NCBI GenBank assembly: GCA_003254885.1
Contig: QANT01001103.1
Span: 1-43,280, forward strand
DNA: 43,280 nt
Source of the DNA: Purshia tridentata
Lineage: Eukaryota > Streptophyta > Magnoliopsida > Rosales > Rosaceae
Direction of reading: 5' to 3'
Shown here: positions 1-8,582 of the stretch, in pieces
How the letters are laid out: every line of letters starts with the position of its first letter
Numbering within the stretch: the first letter of the stretch is position 1
The notes under the pieces: model-generated
Seen by the model: the letters and a program-made list of their open reading frames with translations, nothing else
Database searches by the model: none
What the model was told of the DNA's origin: nothing
Program-made: the position numbers and the translations under genes

Positions 1-1880
1 ATCCTATAAGGTACTTTAGAAGGAGGCTTAGCACCTAGTTCCAACTCGATGGCATGGTCTACCTCCCTCCTTGGCGGCAACTTCTTGGGTAGCTCCTTGG
101 GCATCACATCAGGGAACTCCTTTAGAACTGCCTCAATCTTCTTTGGTATTGGCTCAGGCTTCCCTTCATCATTCACCATCTTTACGGTTGCAAGGAAAGT
201 GGCCTCACCCTTCTTCCAAGACTTTGCAAGTTGCATAGCCGATAGGTGTGGTGCCTTCTCCTTTGCTTGCCTTACGACGGGCACTACGCAAGGCAACTCT
301 CCATCCGCTACTATGCAAAAGATGTTATAAAAGGGAATGGGAAAAGCTCGTACCTTGTCCATGAACTCTAGACCAAGTACCACGCCATAGTCGTCCATCT
401 TGACTACGGTGAAGTCGACCTTTCCCTTCCACGAGCCAATGTGTACTTCCACATTGCGAGCTACTCCAACAATAGGTGTGGCAGTGGTGTTCACCGTCTT
501 CACACTGCCTGTCTCCTTCGTGACTCGAAGGCCAAGTTTTTGAGCTTCTTCGGAAGTCATGAAGTTGTGTGTGGCTCCAGTATCTACCAACACACGAATC
601 GATCTGTCGCCTGCTTTGACATCGACAAACATCGATCCTCCTCCTTGACCCTTAGTTTGAGGGACGGTGGCCTTCACGGCGTTGAGCAATCGGATGCACC
701 CCATCCTTGCTTCATCAGCGTCCTTCTCGACCCTCTCCTCCTGCAGGGTAATAGCATTAAGGGCTTTCTTCTTCGGGCAGTCTCGCATCATGTGTGGCCC
801 ATCGCATAGGTAACAAGTTGGTTGCCAAGCCTTGCCTTTCGCTTTATCATGCTTCTCATACTTCTTTTCCTTCGACTTGCTCGCCTTGGGCTTGTCCCCA
901 TGCTTAACATTTTCCTTCGAGCAGTTGTCTCCCCCACCTTTCTCGTTGTTGCCCTTCTTCGCTTTGAATTTAGAGTCGCCTTGGTAGCTCATTTTAAACT
1001 CTAGTAAAGACTCGGCTGCGGCAATTGCTTCAGACAGCGTTTGCACGTGCCTTCTTTGCAACTCGAGTTTAGCCCAATTCTGAAGTCCACTCATGAAGTA
1101 CATGAGTTTATCATCCTCCTCCATGTTGGGCACCTCAAATAGCAGACTTACAAAGGCGTTAACATAATCTTTGACACTTCCGGTCTGCTTTAGCCACCTT
1201 AGCTTCTCCTTGGCCTCATATTTAGCATTTTGGGGATAGAAGTGCAACATAATATCTGCTTTAAACTCTTCCCAAGTAGTGAGAGTGAACGTACCTTGCT
1301 CGATTTCCATACTTCTACGTCGCCACCACATGAGCGCATTGTCGGTTAGGAACAATGTGGCCGTCGAGACCTTGGATTCATCATCCTCTAGCCTTAGATA
1401 CTTGAAGTACCTCTCCATGTTCCATAGAAAGGTATCAAGTTCTTTAGCCTCCCTCCTCCCATTAAAGGATTTGGGTTTGAAAGAATCCATTACCTTCGGG
1501 TCTCGCGGCGTGTGAGTCTTGTTTATGACTGCCTCTCTGCACAAAGCCCAATCTCCCTTTACGTCCTTCACCTCATCATGGAGTGTTGTGAGCTCAGCCT
1601 TCATGTGGTCAAGATGCTCTTGGACTTCCCTCCGGATAGCATCTGCCATAGAGTTGAGCACGCCGTGAACTTGTTCTCGCAGCTCTTCCACCACGGCTTT
1701 GAGACCCTCCTTGTTCACGACGTCTTCCTCAAGACGAGTATCGAACTCGACCACGACACTTTCCAACTTCTCGAGTCGTGCCTCCATGGAAGCCATCATG
1801 TCCTTTTGGCTACTCTTCTTGCCAACTTTCTGACCCTCACCACGCTCCAAGGTGACGTTAGACACTTCTGCTCCAGACAT
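1..1880 (-). CDS. Gag-protease-RT polyprotein, copy A, partial
   Basis: About 626 codons of a gag-pol reading frame, starting at the ATG at 1880 (the same position as in the complete copy) and open to the window edge. It covers the N-terminal coiled-coil-like region, the retrotransposon gag domain, an atypical zinc knuckle (C-x2-C-x3-H-x4-C, near 790-830), the aspartic protease with DTGA (near 585), and the linker before reverse transcriptase. The differences from the complete copy that I checked are missense or silent; I found no stop or frameshift. The frame upstream of the ATG is also open through the primer-binding site, so the start is chosen as the first ATG. Confidence 0.85.
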   Translation of the reverse strand, partial: MSGAEVSNVTLERGEGQKVGKKSSQKDMMASMEARLEKLESVVVEFDTRLEEDVVNKEGLKAVVEELREQVHGVLNSMADAIRREVQEHLDHMKAELTTLHDEVKDVKGDWALCREAVINKTHTPRDPKVMDSFKPKSFNGRREAKELDTFLWNMERYFKYLRLEDDESKVSTATLFLTDNALMWWRRRSMEIEQGTFTLTTWEEFKADIMLHFYPQNAKYEAKEKLRWLKQTGSVKDYVNAFVSLLFEVPNMEEDDKLMYFMSGLQNWAKLELQRRHVQTLSEAIAAAESLLEFKMSYQGDSKFKAKKGNNEKGGGDNCSKENVKHGDKPKASKSKEKKYEKHDKAKGKAWQPTCYLCDGPHMMRDCPKKKALNAITLQEERVEKDADEARMGCIRLLNAVKATVPQTKGQGGGSMFVDVKAGDRSIRVLVDTGATHNFMTSEEAQKLGLRVTKETGSVKTVNTTATPIVGVARNVEVHIGSWKGKVDFTVVKMDDYGVVLGLEFMDKVRAFPIPFYNIFCIVADGELPCVVPVVRQAKEKAPHLSAMQLAKSWKKGEATFLATVKMVNDEGKPEPIPKKIEAVLKEFPDVMPKELPKKLPPRREVDHAIELELGAKPPSKVPYR

Positions 1881-1912
1881 ATCTTCTTTCTCTACGACTG
1901 GTTCACGAACTT

Positions 1913-1924
1913 GCTCTGATACCA
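1913..1924 (-). other. Primer-binding site of copy A (initiator tRNA-Met)
   Basis: Minus-strand TGGTATCAGAGC, complementary to the 3' end of plant initiator tRNA-Met, placed two bases from the LTR end (TGACA). Identical to the site at 7619-7630. Confidence 0.85.
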
Positions 1925-1933
1925 ACTGTCACG

Positions 1934-2071
1934 AGATTTTGTGGATATCCGAACTTGTGGATATCCGAAATTGTGGATCAAATATAGATATGAAAATTGT
2001 TATACCGCAAATTATGGATTGGATATGAATAATGGTTTGTAAATCGGATAATCGATCCGTGTACACCCTAG
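1934..2071. mobile_element. 138-bp hAT-like MITE insertion in the LTR end
   Basis: The complete copy runs straight from the primer-binding site into LTR sequence. Here 138 bp interrupt the LTR after its 7th base, and TGTCACG is repeated on both sides (1927-1933 and 2072-2078), as expected of a target duplication. Read on the minus strand, the insert begins TAGGGTGTACACGG, typical of hAT-type MITE ends. The opposite end is not a clear inverted copy, so that terminus is eroded or the family assignment is wrong. The insert holds a short direct repeat of GTGGATATCCGAA. Confidence 0.65.
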
Positions 2072-2302
2072 TGTCACGGGATGACTCTTTAAGCCTTCCA
2101 CCCGCGCGGCCTTAGACTTGATCACCTCCTTGAACAAGCTAAGTTAGCCTTGAACGCCTAAGATTCCCAAGATTGAACCACGAAAGAAAGCAAGATAACT
2201 TGGAGAATGCTTGAAGAGAATGAGTGTGGGAGAAAGAACACTTGTATTGAACTCAAGAAAGCTTACAACTTCTTGGATGGTTTGGCCAAATGGCCTCCCC
2301 CT

Positions 2303-2311
2303 CTATTTATA
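2303..2311 (-). promoter_or_regulatory. LTR TATA box (shared LTR)
   Basis: Minus-strand TATAAATAG in a GC-richer context, about 350 bp inside the LTR from its U3 start at 2663. This is a standard place for the U3/R promoter. The same motif lies at 7864-7872 in the other LTR. Confidence 0.7.
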
Positions 2312-2370
2312 GCCATCCACCTCCTCAATGGACGGTTAGGATGGATTTGATCCAATGGTGTACAATTCAC

Positions 2371-2610
2371 AACTAGAATTATCTAGAATATACAAGAACC
2401 TATACATGGTGTGGTTAAGTTCTCTACCATTCTCTAGAAGTCTCCAGAATGTCATGGATAAATCTACTTGTGTCTTGAAAGCTCCATAAGACTCTGGAAG
2501 GCTCTGGAGAACTCTTGAATATCCTTGAACACTCTGGACTTCTCTTGAATCCTCTGGATTTCTCTAGAGAATTCCCGGAACGTCCCGGAAGATTCTAGAA
2601 CATTCCGGAA
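2371..2610. repeat. Decamer array resembling concatenated heat-shock elements (shared LTR)
   Basis: GAA recurs every 10 bp, usually preceded five bases earlier by TTC, CTC or TCC. From 2430 to 2610 there are about 18 units of consensus nnYTCnnGAA with a single 1-bp slip near 2570-2580. Three more units lie at 2371-2400. The last part (2578-2610) has seven successive 5-bp GAA/TTC units with one mismatch, for example GATTCTAGAA followed by CATTCCGGAA. This matches the binding pattern of plant heat-shock factors (alternating nGAAn/nTTCn). It sits in U3, upstream of the TATA box. Confidence 0.75.
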
Positions 2611-2663
2611 GCTCTCATTGTCAATGGGCATAAAAATTAGCCTTTTGAATGCAGCCCATGACA

Positions 2664-2676
2664 TCCTCCCCCACCT
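2664..2676 (-). other. Polypurine tract
   Basis: Minus-strand AGGTGGGGGAGGA lies directly against the LTR start, two bases after the polyprotein stop codon. This is the usual plus-strand priming site of LTR retrotransposons. Confidence 0.85.
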
Positions 2677-2678
2677 GA

Positions 2679-5600
2679 TTATGTCGACGTCCTCGTCGAC
2701 TCTTCTTCCTCGAAGGCTTCGATCTTGTCCTTGAATTGCCACAAGGACTCTTCCTTCTCCCAACTAGCTTCGGAGTCTGGCAGGCTCTTCCATTTGACAA
2801 AGTACTCCACATATTTCGACATATATGTCGACGTCCTCGTCGACTCTTCTTCCTCGAAAGCTTCGATCTTGTCCTTAAATTGCCACAAGGACTCTTCCTT
2901 CTCCCAACTAGCTTCGGAGTCTGGCATGCCCTTCCATTTGACAAAGTACTCCACATATTTCGACATCCTTGGTCGCGCAACTACTCGTTTGGCTTGGATG
3001 CACTCTACCTCTTTGTCAAATGATTCCATCATTAAGGGTGGTGCTCTATGAGACTCCCCTCGGCTTGGCTCCTCGGCATCGGCATGATAAGGCTTTAAGT
3101 TACTTACATGGAATACGGGGTGGAACTTGAGCCTTGGTGGTAATTCCACAACATAAGCAGCTTTGCCCACCTTCTTTAGTATAGGGAATGGTCCCTCATA
3201 CTTTCTTAACAAGCTTTTGTGCAACCCTCGAGTCCCCTTGTGTTGGGACGCGTTAAGTTTCACAAAAACTAAGTCACCAGTTTGGAATTCCACCTTTCTT
3301 CTCTTTCGATCCGCCCACTTCTTCATCTTCTTTGAAGCCTTCTCTAAATGTGCTCGAGCGAGCTCGTTTGTCACCTGCCACTCCTTCGCAGTCTTGTATG
3401 CAGCGGGGCTACTTCCCGTGTAGCCTGGCACCACAGTGTTTGGAGTCAAGGGTTGTTGTCCAGTCGCCAGCTCAAACGGACTTCTCCCTGTCGACTCTGA
3501 CCGCTGCAGGTTATAAGAAGCTCGAGCGAGCTCATTTGTCACCTGCCACTCCTTTGCAGTCTTGTATGCAGCGGGGCTACTTCCCGTGTAGCCTGGCACC
3601 ACAGTATTTGGAGTCAAGGGTTGTTGTCCAGTCGCCAACTCAAACGGACTCCTCCCTGTCGACTCTGACCGCTGCAAGTTATAAGAGAATTGGGCAACAT
3701 CCAGCAACTTTGCCCAATCTCGTTGATTGGCGCTCACATAATGCCTTAAGTATAACTCCAACAAGGCATTTACACGTTCTGTCTGACCATCGGTCTGAGG
3801 ATGAAAAGCTGTGGAATAATTTAGCTTAGAACCAAGTAGCTTGAAGAGTTCCGTCCAAAACTTGCCTGTGAATCGCGTGTCTCGATCACTGACTATGCTT
3901 CTCGGGACTCCCCAATACTTTACCACATGCTTCAGGAATAAGCGTGCGGCCACCTCTGCGCTACATTCTACTGGTGCAGGGATGAAGGTAGCATACTTGG
4001 TAAATCGATCAACCACGACGAAGATTGATCCACATCCGTCAGACTTTGGTAAGTGAGTGATGAAGTCCATGGTCAGACTCTCCCATGGTCTTGATGGAGT
4101 AGGAAGAGGCTCCAACAACCCTCCTGGCTGCTTTTGCTCCACCTTGTCTTGTTGGCACACAAGACAAGTCCTGACATAAGTATCCACGTCCTCTCGTATC
4201 TGGGGCCAGTAGTAAGCTTCACTTACCAATGCCAAAGTTCGATGAGTACCTGGATGACCTGCCCACATCGAGTCATGGCACTCCTTGAGGATTTCCCTTC
4301 TTAAGTTGCCCCATTTTGGAACGTAGATTCGCCTTCCCTTGGCGTACAACAACTTATCCTCAAGCCAAAACCGTCTTGCCTTCCCGGCTTTAACAAGATC
4401 CACTAGGTTTTTGGCTTGGGGATCATGTGTCAGCCCTTCTTGAATCCGCTCTATGAGGGATCCTTGGGGTTTGAGAGCGATGGCTGCCAATTCGGCCTTC
4501 CTACTAAGAGCGTCCGCGACGACATTGGTTTTGCCTTGCTTGTACTCCAACTTGTAATCGAATTCTGCCATAAACTCTTGCCACCTTGCTTGCTTCGGCG
4601 ATAGCTTCGGTTGTGTCTGAAAGTAGCTTGTGGCAACATTGTCGGTCTTGATAATGAAGGAAGTACCAAGCAAGTAATGCCTCCACACTCTTAAGCAGTG
4701 GATGATGGCAGTCATTTCCTTTTCATGAACCGAGTACCTCCTCTCGGTGTCATTCAACTTGCGACTTTCATACGCCACTGGGTGCCCTTCTTGCATTAGC
4801 ACTCCACCAATGGCAAAGTCGGATGCATCGGTATGTACTTCAAACGACTTGCTAGGGTCGGGTAACCTTAGCACAGGTTCTTCCATCAAGGCCTTTTTCA
4901 ACCTATCAAAGGCCTCTTGACATCGGTCCGTCCACTCCCATGTCTTGTTCTTCTTCAAGAGATCCGTCAAGGGGGCCGCAATGGCTGAATACCCTCTGAT
5001 GAATCTTCGATAGTAGTTCACCAACCCGAGAAAAGATCTAAGTGTTGGCACTTTGGTTGGTGGCTCCCAGTCTTGAATAGCTCGCACCTTGTTCTCCTCC
5101 ATTAATAACTTCCCACCCTTGATTTTGTGGCCAAGAAACTCCACTTCTTCTTTGGCAAAAGAGCATTTTTCCTTCTTTACATAGAGTTCATTTTCCCTTA
5201 GGACTCTGAACACTATGCGTAAATGCTCCACATGCTCTTCCAAAGTTCGACTATATACTACAATATCATCAATATAGACAACCACAAATTTGTCTAAGTA
5301 AGGATGGAATACCTTGTTCATCAAGGTGCAGAAGGTAGCAGGGGCATTAGTAAGGCCAAAAGGCATGACCAAGAACTCGAACGACCCATATCTTGTCACA
5401 CATGCGGTCTTCGGCTCATCTCCAGGGGCTATCCTCACTTGATAGTACCCTGAGCGTAGATCCAGCTTAGTGAAGTATCTAGCTCCTCCTAATTGATCGA
5501 ACAGGTCGGCTATCAAGGGCAGAGGATACTTGTTCTTGATTGTTATCTTGTTTAATGCCCTATAGTCGATGCACATCCTTAGCGTACCTTCTTTCTTCCT

Positions 5601-7586
5601 TTGGAACAAGACAGGCGCACCATAAGGAGATTTGGACGGTTGAATGTAGCCAGCATCAAGCAGCTCATTCAGTTGTTTCCTCAGTTCCTCCAACTCTGGA
5701 GGTGACATCCTATAAGGTGCTTTAGAAGGAGGCTTAGCACCCGGTTCCAACTCGATGGCATGGTCTACCTCCCTCCTCGGCGGCAACTTCTTGGGTAGCT
5801 CCTTGGGCATCACGTCAGGGAACTCCTTTAGAACTGCCTCAATGTTCTTTGGTATTGGCTCAGGCTTCCCTTCATCATCCACCATCTTTACGGTTGCAAA
5901 GAAAGTGGCCTCACCCTTCTTCCAAGACTTTGCAAGTTGCATAGCCGATAGGTGTGGTGCCTTCTCCTTTGATTGCCTTACTACGGGCACCACGCAAGGC
6001 AACTCTCCATCCGCTACTATGCAAAAGATGTTATAAAAGGGAATGGGAAAAGCTCGTACCTTGTCCATGAACTCTAGACCAAGCACCACGCCATAGTCGT
6101 CCATCTTGACTACGGTGAAGTCGACCTTTCCCTTCCACGAGCCAATGTGTACTTCCACATTGCGAGCTACTCCAACAATAGGTGTGGCAGTGGTGTTCAC
6201 CGTCTTCACACTGCCTGTCTCCTTCGTGACTCGAAGGCCAAGTTTTTGAGCTTCTTCGGAAGTCATGAAGTTGTGTGTGGCTCCAGTATCTACCAACACA
6301 CGAATCGATCTGTCGCCTGCTTTGACATCGACAAACATCGATCCTCCTCCTTGACCCTTAGTTTGAGGGACAGTGGCCTTCACGGCGTTGAGCAATCGGA
6401 TGCACCCCATCCTTGCTTCATCATCGTCCTTCTCAACCCTTTCCTCCTGCAGGGTAATAGCATTAAGGGCTTTCTTCTTCGGGCAGTCTCGCATCATGTG
6501 TGGCCCATCGCATAGGTAACAAGTTGGTTGCCAAGCCTTGCCTTTCGCTTTATCATGCTTCTCATACTTCTTTTCCTTCGACTTGCTCGCCTCGGGCTTG
6601 TCCCCATGCTTAACATTTTCCCTCGAGCGGTTGTCTCCCCCACCTTTCTCGTTGTTGCCCTTCTTCGCTTTGAATTTAGAGTCGCCTTGGTAGCTCACTT
6701 TAAACTCTAATAAAGACTCGGCTGCGGCAATTGCTTCAGACAGCGTTTGCACGTGCCTTCTTTGCAACTCGAGTTTAGCCCAATTCTGAAGTCCACTCAT
6801 GAAGTACATGAGTTTATCGTCCTCCTCCATGTTGGGCACCTCAAATAGCAGACTTACAAAGGCGTTAACATAATCTTTGACACTTCCGGTCTGCTTTAGC
6901 CACCTTAGCTTCTCCTTGGCCTCATATTTAGCATTTTGGGGATAGAAGTGCAACATAATATCTGCTTTAAACTCTTCCCAAGTAGTGAGGGTGAACGTAC
7001 CTTGCTCGATTTCCATGCTTCTACGTCGCCACCACATGAGCGCATTGTCGGTTAAGAACAATGTGGCCGTCGAGACCTTGGATTCGTCATCTTCTAGCCT
7101 TAGATACTTGAAGTACCTCTCCATGTTCCATAGAAAGGTATCAAGTTCTTTAGCCTCCCTCTTCCCATTAAAGGATTTGGGTTTGAAAGAATCCATTACC
7201 TTCGGGTCTCGCGACGTGTGAGTCTTGTTTACGACAGCCTCTCTGCACAAAGCCCAATCTCCCTTTACGTCCTTCACCTCATCATGGAGTGTTGCGAGCT
7301 CAGCCTTCATGTGGTCAAGATGCTCTTGGACTTCCCTCCTGATAGCATTTGCCATAGAGTTGAGCACGCCATGAACTTGTTCTCGCAGCTCTTCCACCAC
7401 GGCTTTGAGACCTTCCTTGTTCACGACGTCTTCCTCCAGACGAGTATCGAACTCGACCACGACACTTTCCAACTTCTCGAGTCGTGCCTCCATGGAAGCC
7501 ATCATGTCCTTCTGGCTACTCTTCTTGCCAACTTTCTGACCCTCACCACGCTCCAAGGTGACGTTAGACGCTTCTGCTCCAGACAT
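2679..7586 (-). CDS. Gag-pol polyprotein with duplicated integrase segment and chromodomain
   Basis: A single ORF of 1635 codons from the ATG at 7586. The frame is also open through the primer-binding site, which explains the apparent longer ORF. Order: gag domain (about residues 130-290); zinc knuckle C-x2-C-x3-H-x4-C near 355; aspartic protease with DTGA near 432; reverse transcriptase with YIDD near 772; RNase H with HTDAS near 919; integrase zinc domain near 1105; the D-D-E core from MDF near 1175 to the TERVN glutamate near 1265; then a C-terminal chromodomain. Two tandem in-frame duplications lie in the last fifth: 56 residues after the integrase core and 48 residues of chromodomain. 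All main catalytic residues seen are intact. Gag and pol are fused without a frameshift, as in many plant chromoviruses. Confidence 0.95.
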   Translation of the reverse strand: MSGAEASNVTLERGEGQKVGKKSSQKDMMASMEARLEKLESVVVEFDTRLEEDVVNKEGLKAVVEELREQVHGVLNSMANAIRREVQEHLDHMKAELATLHDEVKDVKGDWALCREAVVNKTHTSRDPKVMDSFKPKSFNGKREAKELDTFLWNMERYFKYLRLEDDESKVSTATLFLTDNALMWWRRRSMEIEQGTFTLTTWEEFKADIMLHFYPQNAKYEAKEKLRWLKQTGSVKDYVNAFVSLLFEVPNMEEDDKLMYFMSGLQNWAKLELQRRHVQTLSEAIAAAESLLEFKVSYQGDSKFKAKKGNNEKGGGDNRSRENVKHGDKPEASKSKEKKYEKHDKAKGKAWQPTCYLCDGPHMMRDCPKKKALNAITLQEERVEKDDDEARMGCIRLLNAVKATVPQTKGQGGGSMFVDVKAGDRSIRVLVDTGATHNFMTSEEAQKLGLRVTKETGSVKTVNTTATPIVGVARNVEVHIGSWKGKVDFTVVKMDDYGVVLGLEFMDKVRAFPIPFYNIFCIVADGELPCVVPVVRQSKEKAPHLSAMQLAKSWKKGEATFFATVKMVDDEGKPEPIPKNIEAVLKEFPDVMPKELPKKLPPRREVDHAIELEPGAKPPSKAPYRMSPPELEELRKQLNELLDAGYIQPSKSPYGAPVLFQRKKEGTLRMCIDYRALNKITIKNKYPLPLIADLFDQLGGARYFTKLDLRSGYYQVRIAPGDEPKTACVTRYGSFEFLVMPFGLTNAPATFCTLMNKVFHPYLDKFVVVYIDDIVVYSRTLEEHVEHLRIVFRVLRENELYVKKEKCSFAKEEVEFLGHKIKGGKLLMEENKVRAIQDWEPPTKVPTLRSFLGLVNYYRRFIRGYSAIAAPLTDLLKKNKTWEWTDRCQEAFDRLKKALMEEPVLRLPDPSKSFEVHTDASDFAIGGVLMQEGHPVAYESRKLNDTERRYSVHEKEMTAIIHCLRVWRHYLLGTSFIIKTDNVATSYFQTQPKLSPKQARWQEFMAEFDYKLEYKQGKTNVVADALSRKAELAAIALKPQGSLIERIQEGLTHDPQAKNLVDLVKAGKARRFWLEDKLLYAKGRRIYVPKWGNLRREILKECHDSMWAGHPGTHRTLALVSEAYYWPQIREDVDTYVRTCLVCQQDKVEQKQPGGLLEPLPTPSRPWESLTMDFITHLPKSDGCGSIFVVVDRFTKYATFIPAPVECSAEVAARLFLKHVVKYWGVPRSIVSDRDTRFTGKFWTELFKLLGSKLNYSTAFHPQTDGQTERVNALLELYLRHYVSANQRDWAKLLDVAQFSYNLQRSESTGRSPFELATGQQPLTPNTVVPGYTGSSPAAYKTAKEWQVTNELARASYNLQRSESTGRSPFELATGQQPLTPNTVVPGYTGSSPAAYKTAKEWQVTNELARAHLEKASKKMKKWADRKRRKVEFQTGDLVFVKLNASQHKGTRGLHKSLLRKYEGPFPILKKVGKAAYVVELPPRLKFHPVFHVSNLKPYHADAEEPSRGESHRAPPLMMESFDKEVECIQAKRVVARPRMSKYVEYFVKWKGMPDSEASWEKEESLWQFKDKIEAFEEEESTRTSTYMSKYVEYFVKWKSLPDSEASWEKEESLWQFKDKIEAFEEEESTRTST
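2681..2968 (-). repeat. 144-bp tandem duplication of the chromodomain
   Basis: Two adjacent 144-bp units (2681-2824 and 2825-2968) differ at about four positions. Each encodes 48 residues from [11 protein letters not shown] to the acidic STRTST tail, so the protein ends in two chromodomain copies with no frame change. The first copy in protein order reads KGMPDSE, the second KSLPDSE. Confidence 0.9.
3352..3687 (-). repeat. 168-bp tandem duplication after the integrase core
   Basis: Two adjacent 168-bp units (3352-3519 and 3520-3687) differ at about seven positions and encode the same 56 residues twice (from [12 protein letters not shown] to TNELAR), without breaking the frame. The segment lies between the D-D-E core and the C-terminal GPY/F-like region. 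Confidence 0.92.
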
Positions 7587-7618
7587 ATCTTCTTTCTCTA
7601 CGAGTGGTTCACGAACTT

Positions 7619-7630
7619 GCTCTGATACCA
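7619..7630 (-). other. Primer-binding site of copy B (initiator tRNA-Met)
   Basis: Minus-strand TGGTATCAGAGC, two bases inside the 5' LTR, complementary to plant initiator tRNA-Met. Confidence 0.88.
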
Positions 7631-7632
7631 AC

Positions 7633-8224
7633 TGTCACAGGATGACTCTTTAAGCCTTCCACCCGCGCGGCCTTAGACTTGATCACCTCCTCGAACAAGC
7701 TAAGTCAGCCTTGAACGCCTAAGATTCCCAAGATTGAACCACGAAAGAAAGCAAGATAACTTGGAGAATGCTTGAAGAGAATGAGTGTGAAAGAAAGAAC
7801 ACTTCTATTGAACTCAAGAAAGCTTACAACTTCTTGGATGGTTTGGCCAAATGGCCTCCCCCTCTATTTATAGCCATCCACTTCCTCAATGGACGGTTAG
7901 GATGGATTTGATCCAATGGTGTACAATTTACAACTAGAATTATCTAGAATATACAAGAACCTATACATGGTGAGGTTAAGTTCTCTACCATTCTCTAGAA
8001 GTCTCCAGAATGTCATGGATAAATCTACTTGTGTCTTGAAAGCTCCATAAGACTCTGGAAGGCTCTGGAGAACTCTTGAATATCCTTGAATATTCTGGAC
8101 TTCTCTTGAATCCTCTGGATTTCTCTAGAGAATTCCCGGAACGTCCCGAAAGATTCTAGAACATTCCGGAAGCTCCCATTGTCAATGGGCATAAAAATTA
8201 GCCTTTTGAATGCAGCCCATGACA
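7633..8224 (-). repeat. 5' LTR of copy B, adjacent to HO1
   Basis: 592 bp, TGTCAC...CATGACA on the plus strand, 13 differences from the LTR at 2072-2663. Its U3 side faces the HO1 gene. The TATA box on the minus strand is at 7864-7872. A short open frame read from this LTR (minus strand, 8025-8279) is a translation of the decamer repeat and not a gene. Confidence 0.93.
7932..8171. promoter_or_regulatory. Decamer HSE-like array in the LTR next to HO1
   Basis: The same array as at 2371-2610 (offset 5561). The four 5-bp units at the HO1-proximal end (TTC/GAA/TTC/GAA, 8152-8171) are perfect. One unit near 8147 has decayed by a G-to-A change. The array lies about 410 bp upstream of the HO1 start codon and about 60 bp inside the element boundary. 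Confidence 0.7.
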
Positions 8225-8582
8225 CTAGGCAGAAGAAGAAAACACAGCAGTAAATTAAACTAACAGAGAAACAGAGCAATCCTCTTCTCTATTCAAGATT
8301 CAATTTTGATAGACACAAAACACAAAGAGACCCATACACACACTCACCCACCAGCTCAGACTGCATCAAATTCAAAATATTATCGTTTTCTATTTTTAAT
8401 TTTCTGCTGATTATAATATTATCCATCGCTTTGTCTTGAAGAGTAAGTGAACCACTGTTCAAGCCAAACCCATAAATCATTTCTTGTTTTAAAATACAAA
8501 ATTTCCGTACACGCTTCTCTATCCAACACTCAAACAGTCCCTCACTCTTCCTCCATTGGCTTCATCAATATTTGACTTCCAA
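8225..8582 (+). promoter_or_regulatory. HO1 proximal promoter and 5' UTR
   Basis: 358 bp of host DNA between the retrotransposon end and the HO1 ATG. AT-rich around 8375-8425 with TATAATATTATCC near 8410, a possible core promoter. No clear longer motif was recognised, and the transcription start is unknown. Confidence 0.4.

Larger units (their letters stand above)
1..2663 (-). mobile_element. Partial Ty3/gypsy chromovirus, copy A (left-truncated by window)
   Basis: Second copy of the retrotransposon described at 2072-8224. Bases 1-1925 match 5707-7631 at a constant offset of 5706, so there is no net indel, with only a few dozen substitutions. Its 5' LTR is the shared LTR at 2072-2663, whose first 7 bases are separated from the rest by a 138-bp insertion (1934-2071). 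The primer-binding site is at 1913-1924. The rest of pol and the other LTR lie beyond the left edge. Confidence 0.9.
2072..2663 (-). repeat. LTR shared by copies A and B
   Basis: 3' LTR of copy B and 5' LTR of copy A. Begins TGTCAC on the plus strand and ends CATGACA, the canonical TG...CA form. Contains a TATA box on the minus strand and a long decamer array upstream of it (listed separately). Confidence 0.93.
2072..8224 (-). mobile_element. Complete Ty3/gypsy chromovirus LTR retrotransposon, copy B
   Basis: 6153-bp element transcribed leftward: 5' LTR 7633-8224, primer-binding site 7619-7630, a single gag-pol ORF 2679-7586, polypurine tract 2664-2676, 3' LTR 2072-2663. The LTRs are 592 bp each with TGTCA...TGACA ends, and differ at 13 positions by my count (about 2%) with no indels, so insertion is fairly recent. 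The C-terminal chromodomain places it among chromoviruses; the lineage (Galadriel-, Reina- or Tekay-like) is not resolved. The right flank is host DNA from 8225. The target duplication cannot be checked because the array continues past the left edge. Confidence 0.95.

Noticed and set aside
441..1919. Plus-strand open frames over 1-7631 (for example 441-809, 1512-1919, 5755-6036, 7218-7625)
   Set aside because: They are antisense shadows of the retrotransposon polyprotein, repeated at the 5706-bp offset between the two copies.
8025..8279. 84-codon minus-strand frame with a repetitive sequence
   Set aside because: It is a translation of the decamer array in the LTR; the apparent peptide repeat follows from the 10-bp DNA period, and there is no domain.
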